Shown here in pieces: positions 34,624-46,198 of a stretch of DNA of 64,000 nt (positions within the stretch are counted from its first letter, which is position 1; each line of letters opens with the position of its first letter). This DNA comes from Ciborinia camelliae (Eukaryota; Ascomycota; Leotiomycetes; Helotiales; Sclerotiniaceae): contig JANPYM010000012.1 of assembly GCA_025890175.1 (NCBI GenBank), positions 975,388 through 1,039,387 of the forward strand, read 5' to 3'. Both the position numbers and the translations under genes were made by a program. The notes below the pieces were generated by a model that did not search any database, was not told the origin of the DNA, and saw only the letters and a program-made list of their open reading frames with translations.

Positions 34624-37600
34624 ATGGTGACCCAGCCTCGGTTCCGCAGAGAGCTTGCACGAATCAGGTCCCTGGGCATACCAATTAACCCCGAGCTGTT
34701 GAAGCAAAATCGCCAACGCATTGCACTTTACCAAGCAGTGAAAAACAATGAATATGATATTGTACGCAATATTCTCGGTTCGGATACTGGCATTTCTACC
34801 GGCTATACTGATGCAGATGGTTGTAAGCTGTTATATATTGCTGCGGCGTCTGGTTACACATCTATTGTCGAGCTACTATTACAGCACCATGCTGATGTAG
34901 AATCATACAACTCATCGACAAAGCGCACAGCACTTTATCAGGCCGTCGAAAATGGCCACAGGGAAGTAGCTACGATACTTCTAGACCGTGGGGCGGATAT
35001 AGAGACACGAAGTGAGGATGGATGGACTCCGTTGATCAATGCCGTCAAAAAACGTGATTTGAATCTCGTTGAATTACTCCTGAAACGCGGGGCAAGTACA
35101 AAGATACAACTCATGTATGACCAAACACTGGAAGATCTTGCAGAGGGAGACAATGAGCTGAAAAGTTTGCTACTTTCCCATCAAGTCCTCGATGGCCCAC
35201 TGGTCCTAGATAGTGAAAGCGATACATTGTTTGCCAAGGGCTACGAGGAAGCTGATATTCTGAATTCTGGAGAAAGAGACGCCAAATTTTTGGCTTGCCA
35301 TGGGTTTCAAGCTACTATCATCGACTTTTTCGATACTGATCGTGAGCAAAGAGTTCATGTCTCGAAATCAATCTATGACATTCTTTACGGAGATCCCGGC
35401 CCAGAGGCAATAATGAAGTCAGCAATATCGAAAACAACACTTTCTGGCCGTCGGCCTCGCTTGAGATGGTATCATCTTCCGTCAAATAATGTAAGACGTC
35501 CTCCCCAAACTTCTTTCATGTTCTAATCATATTTCAGATGGAATGGGTGGAGGTACGAAGCCTTAGCTTACAGCTCTATGCTCGATAACTAACTTGCTCT
35601 TAATTGATGCTCAGACATTAGTCGCCCGTATACTTCAAGAACGTGGCATTACTATGGGTAGCGAGTTAAGATCTAGAATTTCCTTGACAAACTCTGCTCG
35701 TCGACAATATTGCACAACTACGGCTCATTCTTCTTTTATGAGACCAATATGCCGCGCATTTGAGGTAACAAATCTAGTTCAAAAGATTTCAAAGACTTGG
35801 TAACTAACTTCGATTGGCACAGCCAGCGGTCCCCAAGTATAAAGAGTCGCTAAAGACGCTGGCGATCGGTGAACAAGTTATGCTCTTCGTAAGTATAGTA
35901 CACATAAGCCCACTAGTTGTCAGAAACTGATTCAAGAACATATCCCCTACCTTCATTTCGAAACTCATGATGCATACTTGGAAATGGCCAGAACCATGAG
36001 CAAAGTGAAAGGAGAACAAGAACCGTCTAATTCTGAACCCATCCAGCCAACTCGAACTGAGGCAGAGTTGCTCGAAAGAGATAATAATGAACACGTTCAG
36101 ACTATTCAGGAGCCGACTTTAAGAACTAGACGCCAGAACCTCGGAAGAGAAATTCGGCATCAACTATTGAAGGGGATCAAAAACATGGCAGGTGTCATAT
36201 CCGCGGAATCGAAAGAAGTATCCCAACGACCAAACTCACTGGCAGCTGATACTGGCGACCATGATTTAGAAAAGGGCATGCCGTCGAGAAATCAAAAGCA
36301 ACCCAAGCAGGATCTCAAATCTCGGCCAAGTATCGAAATGCAAAAGGCAAGTCGGGACACAGACAAGATAGTGACGGCGAATGATGAGAGAATACATACT
36401 CTCCAGAAACAAAAGAGTGCTGGTATTTTGACTCAACTTCAACCAGAATCCCATTCTGGAAACTATACAAACCCAAAGGTGACTGGACTTAATTTGTCCA
36501 AGTCAAAATCAAGACTAGTCGATGAAGGTACGAAAGAGCTTAGACAGGAATCAATTGAAGAAGAGCTGAGCAAAACAGACCCGGAAAGTTTTGACGAACT
36601 TCTCATGAAAGGTTATTTACCTCACAAAAATACTGGCCAAATTCCTCCTCTACAGCTGCGACGGACACTGGATCAGTATTTTTATACCCACCTCGAAATA
36701 TCTGGAAGTGCCTCGAGTTCGACAAGAGACAATGATCAAGTTGTGTATCGATTTACAAAAGATAGTTGTGAGCCAAAGATGTTTATGGTGGACCAACTGT
36801 GGCTCTGGATTATCAATGATGGTATGTAGCAATTCTATATTCACGGATTGCGCTTTCCTGACGATTATGGAACGTTAGATACAGTAATAAGCTGCTGTCC
36901 TCAACGCTGGGACGTAATGGCAAATGTAAACGAAGCTAGGGTCCCAGATTTGCATGATATGTCTGCTGGGCCTTCTTCGGCACATATCAAAACATATGAA
37001 AATGAAGGTTTACCCGTCCATAATGAGGCTAGGCGTATTCCTGATTCTAAAATTGATTCGGATGAACAGAATAACAAGCCTAATTCTTTTCAGGGGAAGA
37101 AACAACGACAGATATTCTTAGATAAGGACCCATTGAACGTACATCAGATGGTTTTGAAACACCTACAAAGGACAGCTCGGCCATCAATCCAATCTGCATA
37201 CCAATTGGCAAAGTTGATCACGGATACGTGTGCAAATATTTTCAACCCTTACGATATCCCGGATGAATTCCAATTCTTCGAGTTCTTTGAGCGCTCTATC
37301 GGCTCTCTAGTAGGTACTCTATTGTTTTCGGTGGAAAAAGAAACTAATCTACACTAGATTGACAAAGAAGCGAAATGCTATTTGGAATTTGTTCATATGT
37401 TAGACCATGCACACTCGGCTAATATTGGGAGCTTAGAGAAGCCATCCTTCAATATAACAGCAGAGACTCATTTATTGGTGGAAATAAAGGACATCCGCGA
37501 TGAGCTTGGAATTTTGCGCATGGTTCTGACAGACCAGTTGAATGTTATGAATGAATTCACATTAATCGCAGCAAGAGGCGATGCCCGAGTACAAAAGAGA

Positions 37601-38601
37601 ATCAAGGCCGAGAATGCTTCAGTAACCTCAGAGACACAAGGTGATACGAGCCAGGTTGCAGATAAGGGAAAAAGACCGCTTGAGGAAAAGGTTCAAGATC
37701 AAGGGGAGAACAAGAAAAGGAGCGTGTTCCAGGCGATGGCAGGGTTTTCGAAGTTTCAAGACAAGAAAGAACGTGGTTCAAATCATGGAACGAATGGGGA
37801 CTACCTAATGAAGAACGGCAACGATTCCCAGGAAACCACAGATATATTTACGCGGATCTTGAATGGCATTGGGGACCAAAGCAAGGGCCAAGCAGAAGGA
37901 TTCATGACTGAGAAGAACAAAGTACTCGAAAGTCATTTATACAGAATAGACCAAATGGATCAACTAGCGGAGAAGACATATGTTGCGGTAACTGCTAAAT
38001 ACATGAAGTCGATTCAGATAATGCTGACGTTGTAATCAGCTTAACCACCTCCTCGACCTGAAGCAAAAACAAGCCAACATATCAGAAGCCGAATCAGCAC
38101 ACAGGCAGGCTAATGAAAGTTTGGACCTTGCGAGGCTTGCACAAGTACAGGCTGATCAAAGTGCACAGCAAGGGAAAACAGTCATGGTTTTCACCGTGGT
38201 CACTATCTTATTTGTGGGTTACATTTTTGGTTCGATTGGGGGCGATGCTGATTGAAGTAGCTACCATTGTCATTTGTTGCTGCGTTCTTCGCTATAGGGA
38301 TGGACAAATTTCCTCTCGATGGAAACGGAAAACTGCCGATGAATTATGTTCTCAAATATATGTGTATGTTCTGCTCTCATATTCACGATGTGATTGCATC
38401 GATGCAACATGGCAAATGTTCGCTAACATCATCATAGTGGGAACGTCATTCGCGGTATCGGTCCCCCTCATTCTATTTGCTTTTCATCAAGATAGAGTAT
38501 CGAGGTGGATAAAATCATGGACCAAAAGGGCGCAAAATCTCGATTCGGAATATGGGCACACTGGTGAACAGACTTTAAAAAGGGGTTACGTGAAAGATTG
38601 A
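34624..38601 (+). CDS. Ankyrin-repeat / CorA-like membrane protein, 10 exons
   Basis: Exons: 34624-35490, 35538-35552 (a 15-nt microexon, MEWVE), 35615-35764, 35823-35888, 35924-36821, 36879-37309, 37358-37987, 38040-38213, 38261-38363 and 38438-38601; all junctions are in frame, giving 1165 aa. Residues about 30-165 hold three or four ankyrin repeats (CKLLYIAAASGYTSIVELLL, RTALYQAVENGHREVATILL, GWTPLINAVKKRDLNLVELL). Then comes the fungal family block LRWYHLPSNN-MEWVE, IPYLHFETHD, a charged disordered stretch, RRTLDQYFYTHLE, FMVDQLWLWIINDDTVISCC, a helical region, and two C-terminal membrane segments (VMVFTVVTILFLPLSFVAAF; TSFAVSVPLILFAF) typical of CorA-like proteins. The loop after TM1 reads GMD (1090-1092), not the GMN of true Mg2+ channels. 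Intron 4 is only 35 nt as modelled, so that junction is uncertain; upstream exons cannot be excluded. Function unknown. Confidence 0.85.
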
Positions 38602-41102
38602 TGTTCTTGTGATTTTGTTTGGCTTTTCATTCGGTAAAATCAATGGGTATGAACTAATTTTATTGCGAGAGTACTGCTACTGAATTTGCACCCTTTGAAT
38701 TGTTAAGTTCTGAACCAATAAGTATAGCAGCTACAAGACGTCAAAATTACCGACTTTCCTCTTCAAAGGTATAGCGTTGTCAACGATAGCAGCAGCTTCT
38801 ATGCTTTGCTTTTGCACAACATCCACTATAATATTAAGCTTTGTCTTACCTTCCTGGCATCATATGCATATATTCATCTGTAAACTGTCTCCACATCTCA
38901 TACATTTCTATTTGAAAAGCTAAACGTGAATCAAAGGTTCTTTCTTATATCGTCCCACCATTCAGTCGCTTCCACTCCTCTATCCATCATCCAGAAGACA
39001 TGGACCGGGAGCTATTGGTATTCCTAAAAATCATAGGTACTCATACCTCCAGGTTAAGTCAAAGATATTCTTCTATACAGTATAACAAAAATCTCAATTC
39101 CAAAAATAACTATATGAGATAAACCTAGCGTCAGACCTGAATCACATGCGGTATTAACTCCATAATAAGAGGATGGTCAACGTCCGAAGTTTTGGGGAGG
39201 CGAGGGGTTCGGCTTCTCGTTCTATCTAATGAGACTGACCTGATCATAAATAGGCAATAAAAATTCAATCTCAAAACTATTCAGAACATCTGAAATAGCT
39301 GGCGTAAAGGATGAGATGGGAAGGTAGAAACGCCACATCCCACCCCTTTCCCCCAAAAATATCGGACTTTTTCTATCTTTTATTAGATAGGTACTGAGTT
39401 GATATGGGTGGTACTGGCAGTATATTCAGTTGCCATGGTTTTTCTCTTGCGGACCGTCAAGTGTGTATTCGCTCTTTGTGTTGATGATTGTAGGTCGCCA
39501 GTCGCCAGTCGCTAGATGATTGTCTGCTGTTAGAAATCGCATGTATCATTCCATCATTCATTGTAAGTATAGTAAATGCCATATCATTAGGTACTGTTGC
39601 GTCATACGGTCGGCACATTACCGCGTGCACCTGTATCAGCGCATACCGCGTCTATATACTTATATGTAGGTCTCCCGGTCTACAACCTTAGATCATCATC
39701 AATAATAATAAGCGCGCAACCTCCACCATACGTTTATCGATCACTACCACCACGCGTGTGCTATCACCCAGAGTGATTCCAATAATTACATTCCAATGAC
39801 CTCTTCTTTCGAAGTTGCGGACCTATGAATAGTACCTAGTACTACAGACTGGGAAATAAAATGGGAAAGAAATCGTGGATGTATTGATATCATAAAGTAC
39901 AATGATAGAGGTTGTTGAAGTTCCACGGTTATTAGCATGAAAAGTACTAGGTAGTTACTCATGGTATAGGCCATTCCATTACAATTCACTTCTTTTGATA
40001 CCACGCAGTTTTCCTGTTTTTTTCCCCTGTTTTTAAGAATAGAGTTCTCGAGTGAATGATGGACTTCTTTTTACTGTATTCGTGGGGGTCATGTATTAAA
40101 GACCAATCCTAGGTAGTCATTTTGAGATTCTGGGTGGGATTTTGACGCGGAAAGTCGCTAGTAAATATACCTAGGCAATTCACTACACAGGAAGACACTG
40201 CTCGAGGATAAATTATTCTCGGCTCTGGCGGCTCTGGCGGGTATCGCGATTTGAAGATTAAATAGAGCGAATAGGACCCCTTGATGTGTTCCCGGATCCC
40301 ATTATACTCAACTTTAGCTATGCCGAAACGCAGCGGAATCATCCACCTGGGGTTATCCAAAGCCTATGATATCCAGAGTAATAATAAAACAGAAAGGAAA
40401 CTGGAAAGTTGAACCTATTGAATTTGAATCTAAGAATTGTTACAAGCAAGAAAAGACCTCAACTTTCCTGTTGAGTTTATTGAGCTAGATAGGTCCTGCC
40501 GCGTTTACCGCTGGAATACCTACCTATCCACTTCAGTCCATCAATTCTTCATTATATCTAGACCTTTCCAAATGAAGAAACAGCCAACTACCAGATAGAT
40601 CATCACCATCTAGAACACTTCCAAAATTCTCGGTCTTATTTATCACTTTCTCGATCGCCAAAACCTTCATACCTTCATACCTTCATACCATCTACCATCT
40701 ACTATCTACCATCTACCATCTACCATCTACCATCTACCATCTACTATTTACCATCTACTATTTACTATTTATCATCTACCATCTACCATCTACCATCTAC
40801 CATCTACCATCTACCATCTATCATCTACCATCTACCATCTACCATCTACCATCTACCATCTACCATCTATCATCTACCATCTACTATCTACCATCTACCA
40901 TCTACCATCTACCATCTACCATCTACCATCATACCATTATACTATAAATCAAGTTTTCGAATCCCAAAACCCAAGACCTCATCTCATCTCACCTTCTCCA
41001 CCCATAAATCTTCAACGCGACGAGAAGGAAGGAAGGACCCCAATCTCAATCTCAACCTCAAATTTCCCAAACCCAAAGCAAACCCAAACCCAAACCGGCA
41101 AA
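38602..41102. other. 2.5 kb spacer with 7-bp satellite
   Basis: No credible large ORF. Contains the satellite at 40687-40930, directly upstream of an A/C-rich stretch that looks like a transcript leader for the short ORF at 41103. Confidence 0.6.
40687..40930. repeat. 7-bp satellite (unit TACCATC), about 35 copies
   Basis: About 244 bp of near-perfect heptamers with occasional TACTATC, TATCATC and TACTATT variants clustered in the first third. The unit is not a multiple of three, so no long frame is produced. Confidence 0.95.
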
Positions 41103-41228
41103 ATGATGTTTGTCAGCCGCACGCCACAATCATATTTCACTTTCGTCGCCGCGTGGATATTTTTGGCCTTTGTTGCCGCTATCCTTGGCTGGATGATGAT
41201 TTATATCTTGTTGTTATTGACTGTCTGA
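41103..41228 (+). CDS. Short ORF: 41-aa predicted single-pass membrane peptide
   Basis: Starts with a tandem ATG in an optimal context (GGCAAAATGATG) after a 100-base A/C-rich, ATG-poor leader. The peptide is MMFVSRTPQSYFTFVAAW, then almost wholly hydrophobic (FLAFVAAILGWMMIYILLLL) to the stop, so it would be a tail-anchored or single-pass membrane peptide. No homologue recognised. It could be chance, but leader composition and start context are those of a translated transcript. Two similar ORFs follow at 44242 and 45713. Confidence 0.38.
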   Translation: MMFVSRTPQSYFTFVAAWIFLAFVAAILGWMMIYILLLLTV

Positions 41229-44200
41229 TGAGTCACGAGTGAAAGCTGCTTTTTCCATCGGTAGGTTTGTGTTTTTGAATTCCTCTTTCCTCCCCTCTCC
41301 TCCACGTGTTTGTATCGATTTCGCTGATTGTTCGCTAGGCAGTTAGATGGATGGATGGATGGATGGATTACTTACTTCTGGGGTAGTGGTGGTGGTGCTG
41401 ATAGGCGTGGAAATCCATGGTTTTCTCGCCTACGCGAATAGGGAATCGGGTTTGTTTGCATGACATGGCATGGCATGGCAATCAATGGATGTATTTGGGA
41501 ACAGGGAAAGATTTCGCGGTGTGATGTATGCGAAATGGGGGTTATCTTACAACAGCCGGCAAGGGACTGGTAGGCTGTTAATCGCAGACTACCTACCGTC
41601 TGAAACCCAAGCAGAACATCTGTCGTAGGATTTGATGCGCATAATCAGAGACCTGGAGATGGCCATATCAAAAACATACATGCAATAGCCAAAAATTTGC
41701 CAACAATTTGACATCTCTCGACTTTCAAGTTGTTTAAAGTGATTCATTCTATGGATTGTGCTGCATTGAAGGTTATGGAATTTCTCTGAGTTTAGTTTCG
41801 TGTATCTTTGAAGTTGACTGTCATTTTATTCTTTTGGAGATAAACCCGTTTCCTCCCCCTATAATATCACAGAGTTGCTTGGTTATAACCAGATTAGACG
41901 CGCCAGCCGAATGCAAACATACCAACCATCATGTATCATAAGTAGCTCTCTGGCTCATGTTGCCTTACAAATTCCAAACCCACCTGCATACCAAAAGTGA
42001 AATTAAGGTCAAAATAAGGTCAACTTGAGCCCTAACTAGTAGGAGATACCGCACCCGTACCCAAAAGATGAAAATGCAAGATCGTCGGCGCATGGTCGAG
42101 TCGAATCTAATCTTCCTTCCTTTTGCTCGGACAAAATTTCGTCTCGGGTTAACTTGGCAATCTGCACATCAAGATCGAGTTTTTGATTTCAATATTGTTC
42201 ATCGATAGTTTCCTTCTATATCTATACGGCACGCAGACCCAATATTGTATCTTATTATAATCAAGGTTGACTCTTGAGATCCGACTATATATCTGGAGTT
42301 ATTTGAAAATCTAGCAGCGGATATTCAAAAGAGAAAGAAAAAGAAAAAGAAAAAACAGCAAAACTCTAAGCATCAAATCTTCACCACCACCAAACCATCG
42401 TCTGAAAACCAGCCGCCACATATAATATCTACACAAGAAAATCCAAATCATCCTCTATCCATCCTATCCTTTCAAAAAAAGAAAATGCATCTCCGAACCA
42501 AGACCATTCTCCTACTCCCACTCCAAGGAATATATATACCCATCAATCTCTACCTACCTATCTAGGAGAGACTTACATAACCCCATCATCGATTCTCCCA
42601 CTCACAATTTCCCTCTCGAAAGAGGGTTGAAAGTTGAAAGCATAAGATTTGAAGACGAATCACTGGATCGATGGATGGAAGGATGGATGGATAATCACCT
42701 CGGGAGCTGTTATTTTATTAGCCTTCCTCGATTTTATATTGCACGTTTGTCTGTGACTTTGCGTGATATCGAAACAATCGAAATGGTATATCTAGTGTGA
42801 TTTTCGTAATCTAATTTCACTTTCTGGATGTACATTTGTGCTATATTATAATTGGCACTATTGCGCAGCGCGATGTATGCATATTGTTATACGGTTTCTG
42901 TTTAGTAAGGAAAAGAAAGGATAGAGGAGAAACGGATGTTGATATGCAAATGCTTTGGTAGATAGTCATCAGAAATTTAACCTACTCTCCAACCCATTCA
43001 GAGATGATCATATCTGAATAAGGTAATGCAATGGGTAGATAGTTATCACAAATGATGTTTCTCTCTCGAGTCTCAACTTGTGAGTTAGTTATCTGATGTT
43101 GATTTCTAGATTTCTAGATTTCAGATTTGGGAGATCGGAGGGAATTAATATAATCATTTATAAAATGTAATGGGCATTAGCTTAGCGTATTTGGTTATTG
43201 AACTTGGATACCTACCTACTAGTACGTAGGCTACCTACCTAGCTCTACTTAAAAGGGATTCCTTTCGAGATACCTACCTATCTTCAAGTTACCTATGGAG
43301 ATGCAAGGCATCATAATATATTGAAGATCGCCAGCTCACATCCATACCCGATACATTCCACGCAACGGACCACGAAGTATTTTTGCAAGCAAGGACGAAA
43401 GAGTCTCCACCATTTTGAAAACCAAAACTTTGGCTCTAGGGGAGTTTGCAGGAGTAGATACATGATTAGGTATTGCGAACAGCAATAAAACAATACAAGC
43501 CGCGATAATTTCTCGGTTGACATGAATATTTTTCAAGTTAGGGTTAAGGATTCAGTTGATGAGATGACTTTCCCATCAGGATCCGATTCGGACTTCGATT
43601 TTCAGCATGCTTTAAACAAATACTTGGTTATTTTCGGCTTGGGGAGGGATGGGAGGGATGGGAAGGGAGGGATTGAATATTGAATATTATGATGGTAGAA
43701 CTGTTAGGTTGTACATACAAACGACGCCAATTTATATGTCCAAACTTCACGTATAACCACAAAGGAGCTCGAAAGAAGAGCAAAGTTCGCAGGGAGAAAA
43801 GAGAGCAATGCAATGGAATAAAGGAATGGAGAAGAAAAGAAAAGAGCGGAGATAAAAAAGTAGAGAACGAGAAAGAGGAAGAGGACTACCCAAGGCGAAG
43901 AAGGACGTTGGAGAAAGATGGAGAAAGATGAAAGATGCACATATCAAACTTCCAATGTCCAATATCCAACCCAAGAAACAAACAAAACAAAACAAAACAG
44001 CCAAGCCACGTATGTCTTCTCCTCAGCAACTAACCAACCCGCACAGCAATCAGCAATCATATCCTCAATACCGCTATAAAATAAATAGTCCGCGACCATC
44101 TTTATCTTCATCCTCATCCTCATGCTTATCCTCATCCATCCCTCAGCAAACCCCACAACCAAGATCTTCAATACCTACCCCACACCACCCAAACCTCGCC

Positions 44201-44241
44201 ACCTCACCACCCAAACCACCCACCCAAACCCAACAACCCAA
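41229..44241. other. 3 kb spacer
   Basis: Short frames only. A 26-codon ATG ORF at 42485-42565 (MHLRTKTILLLPLQGIYIPI...) follows an A-rich leader and is mildly hydrophobic, too short to call. Minus-strand frames at 43311-43536 begin at non-ATG codons. Confidence 0.5.
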
Positions 44242-44427
44242 ATGCTAACCCTCAGCATGCTCTCACCCTGGGACCCTCTCAGCCCTCTCAGCACGCTCCC
44301 CACCCTCCTCGCCCTCCTCCTAATCCTCACCTGCACAATAACCACACTACTGCTCATCGTACAAAACCGGCGGATTTGTCGACAGATCGCTTCTTTGCGG
44401 GGCGCGGACGTGAGCGCGGAGGGGTAG
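44242..44427 (+). CDS. Short ORF: 61-aa predicted single-pass membrane peptide
   Basis: Begins at an ATG after a C/A-rich leader (CCCAACAACCCAAATGC), with a good -3 A. Residues about 18-40 form one membrane helix (LPTLLALLLILTCTITTLLL), followed by a basic cytosolic end (QNRRICRQ) and a short tail. The frame is open upstream to another ATG at 44122, but the extra 40 residues are low-complexity Pro/Thr, so the downstream start is preferred. Not recognised; a small membrane protein or a spurious ORF. Confidence 0.38.
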   Translation: MLTLSMLSPWDPLSPLSTLPTLLALLLILTCTITTLLLIVQNRRICRQIASLRGADVSAEG

Positions 44428-45712
44428 ACTTGCGTTTGGCGTTTGGTGGGAATGCTGGCTGGCTTTGTGATATGAGTTAGGATGGGGCTGGGGTTAGGGT
44501 GGAGATGGGGATGGGGATGGGGTTAATTATTTTTATTTTTATTTTGGTTGATATTGATATTGATATTATATTTTTCTAGCTACCTAGCTACCTAACTACC
44601 TACCTAGGTACCTAGAACTAGATTTTGGTTTGGATTTTCGAATATAGAATATAGAATAATGCAATATATCCACCGTCAGAGTCAGAGTTGGAGATGATTA
44701 ACTATTTAGCTAGCTAGCATGCTATGCTGTTGTACTGTTGTGCTATTATTGTTATTGTTGGAGTCGAAATTGGAAATTCATGTTGTATTGTGTTGTGTGG
44801 TATATTGGTACTATTATACTATACTATACTTCTATACTTCTATACTTCTATACTACTACTACTATTTCTATATGATTTATCAACCGAGTTACTGTACCTG
44901 GTTGATTGATTGATCGATATTGATATTGATATTGATTATAAGAGAATGATAGTTTAGAGAAAGAAGATCCTTTTAATTCTTTAATTTTTCTTTGCGTGTG
45001 ATCTTTGAGATAGATATTTCTTTTGAAAAGTATTGAAGTTATATTAATAATAGGTATTGATATTGGGGTAGAAACGAAACGAAACAAAATGCGTTTGTAA
45101 ATCAAATCAAATCAAATCAAATAGAATAGGAGTGATCTGGGGATTGTTTATTTGTTTGTTTGTTTGTTTGTTGGAGGGTATGATAGTCTAGGCACCGAAG
45201 AGCCAATAGCCACGAACCAACAAATTTTCCCACCATGTATATAGCTACCTATTTCCCATCCATCACCGCCTCGTTTTAAGAAACCATCAAAAAAGACAAA
45301 GACCATACATACGCAATCAACGATTGATTCCCTGCAGGTATATTAAATTTCCGGTGAAAAGTTTCTTGGACCAAGGTAGAGAAATACGTCGGGTGTTTGC
45401 TAGGAATGTTTGTTGTCTCTAGAACAAGAACAGCATTTTATGAATCATTACTACCGGGCTCCTCTCCGGGAGGACCAGTGACACAAACATAAGTCAGTCC
45501 TGTGGGTTGTTGGAATGAACCTTGATTCCTTTGTGTCTGTAGAACTTGGATAGATAGGTAGCTTATAACCGCATTGAAAATCTCATGTGCATGCATGTAT
45601 ATTAGCGGTTTGTGAACCGATTGATCGGGGCGTGCTATATAATCAATTAACTTTCCCCACATCAACGAAAGAGCCCCCCAAGCCAATAATCAGTTTTCAA
45701 TATCCCTCAAAC
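44428..45712. other. 1.3 kb A/T-rich spacer
   Basis: Dense TACCTA/TAGGTA motifs (44579-44619), ATTGAT and ACTACT runs, and an AATCA run (45098-45121). No gene seen. Confidence 0.6.
44579..44619. repeat. TACCTA-motif array with perfect palindromic core
   Basis: AGCTACCTAGCTACCTAAC then TACCTACCTAGGTACCTAG: overlapping copies of ACCTA, including palindromic TACCTAGGTA. The same motif recurs across the spacers of this window. Confidence 0.7.
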
Positions 45713-46198
45713 ATGACATCAAATCCAAATACAACGACCGGCATAATCCTCGTGGTTGTAGTTGTATGCCTTGTTGGCATTGTAGCCGGCATCTACTACT
45801 GTAGAGATCGAACAAGTTCATGCCCCGGTCCTACACAGCGCTCTCAAGGCCTTCCTCGTAGAACGCGCCCGGTGATTTCTCCACCGCTGATCCCGGCATT
45901 GCGAAATGGAATGCTGGGAGCTCTTCCTGTCTCGCCCGGAGTGTCTCCTCCACACCGTCGACCGCCTCCTGGAAAACAAGTGGTTCCACCTCCGCAGCCA
46001 ACGATCCCACAATCGCCTCAACCTCATCCCCCCCATCTTCCTCCATCTCGCCCTCGCCCTCCTAGACCCCCCCCAAATCAACCTCCTGCTCCTTCGCCCA
46101 GGATTCAAATCCCTGCTCCAGCTCTGGGGAGGGGTCGAGGAAACCAAGCACAAGGCCTCAGAGGTATATCGAGATCACCAAGACGACGGGGTACATGA
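45713..46198 (+). CDS. 161-aa single-pass membrane protein with proline-rich cytosolic tail
   Basis: Residues 1-11 are polar with two glycosylation-like Asn sites (MTSNPNTTTG). Residues about 12-30 form a Val/Ile membrane helix (IILVVVVVCLVGIVAGIYYC), followed by a basic stop-transfer sequence (RDR) and about 125 residues rich in Pro and Arg (PPHRRPPPGKQ, PPSRPRPPRPPPNQPP) with SH3-type PxxP motifs. No cleavable signal peptide, so type III topology is likely. The frame is open upstream to 45587, but that part is promoter-like and the ATG at 45713 has the CAAACATGAC context. Function unknown; the tail suggests a docking partner for SH3 or WW proteins. Confidence 0.58.
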   Translation: MTSNPNTTTGIILVVVVVCLVGIVAGIYYCRDRTSSCPGPTQRSQGLPRRTRPVISPPLIPALRNGMLGALPVSPGVSPPHRRPPPGKQVVPPPQPTIPQSPQPHPPHLPPSRPRPPRPPPNQPPAPSPRIQIPAPALGRGRGNQAQGLRGISRSPRRRGT

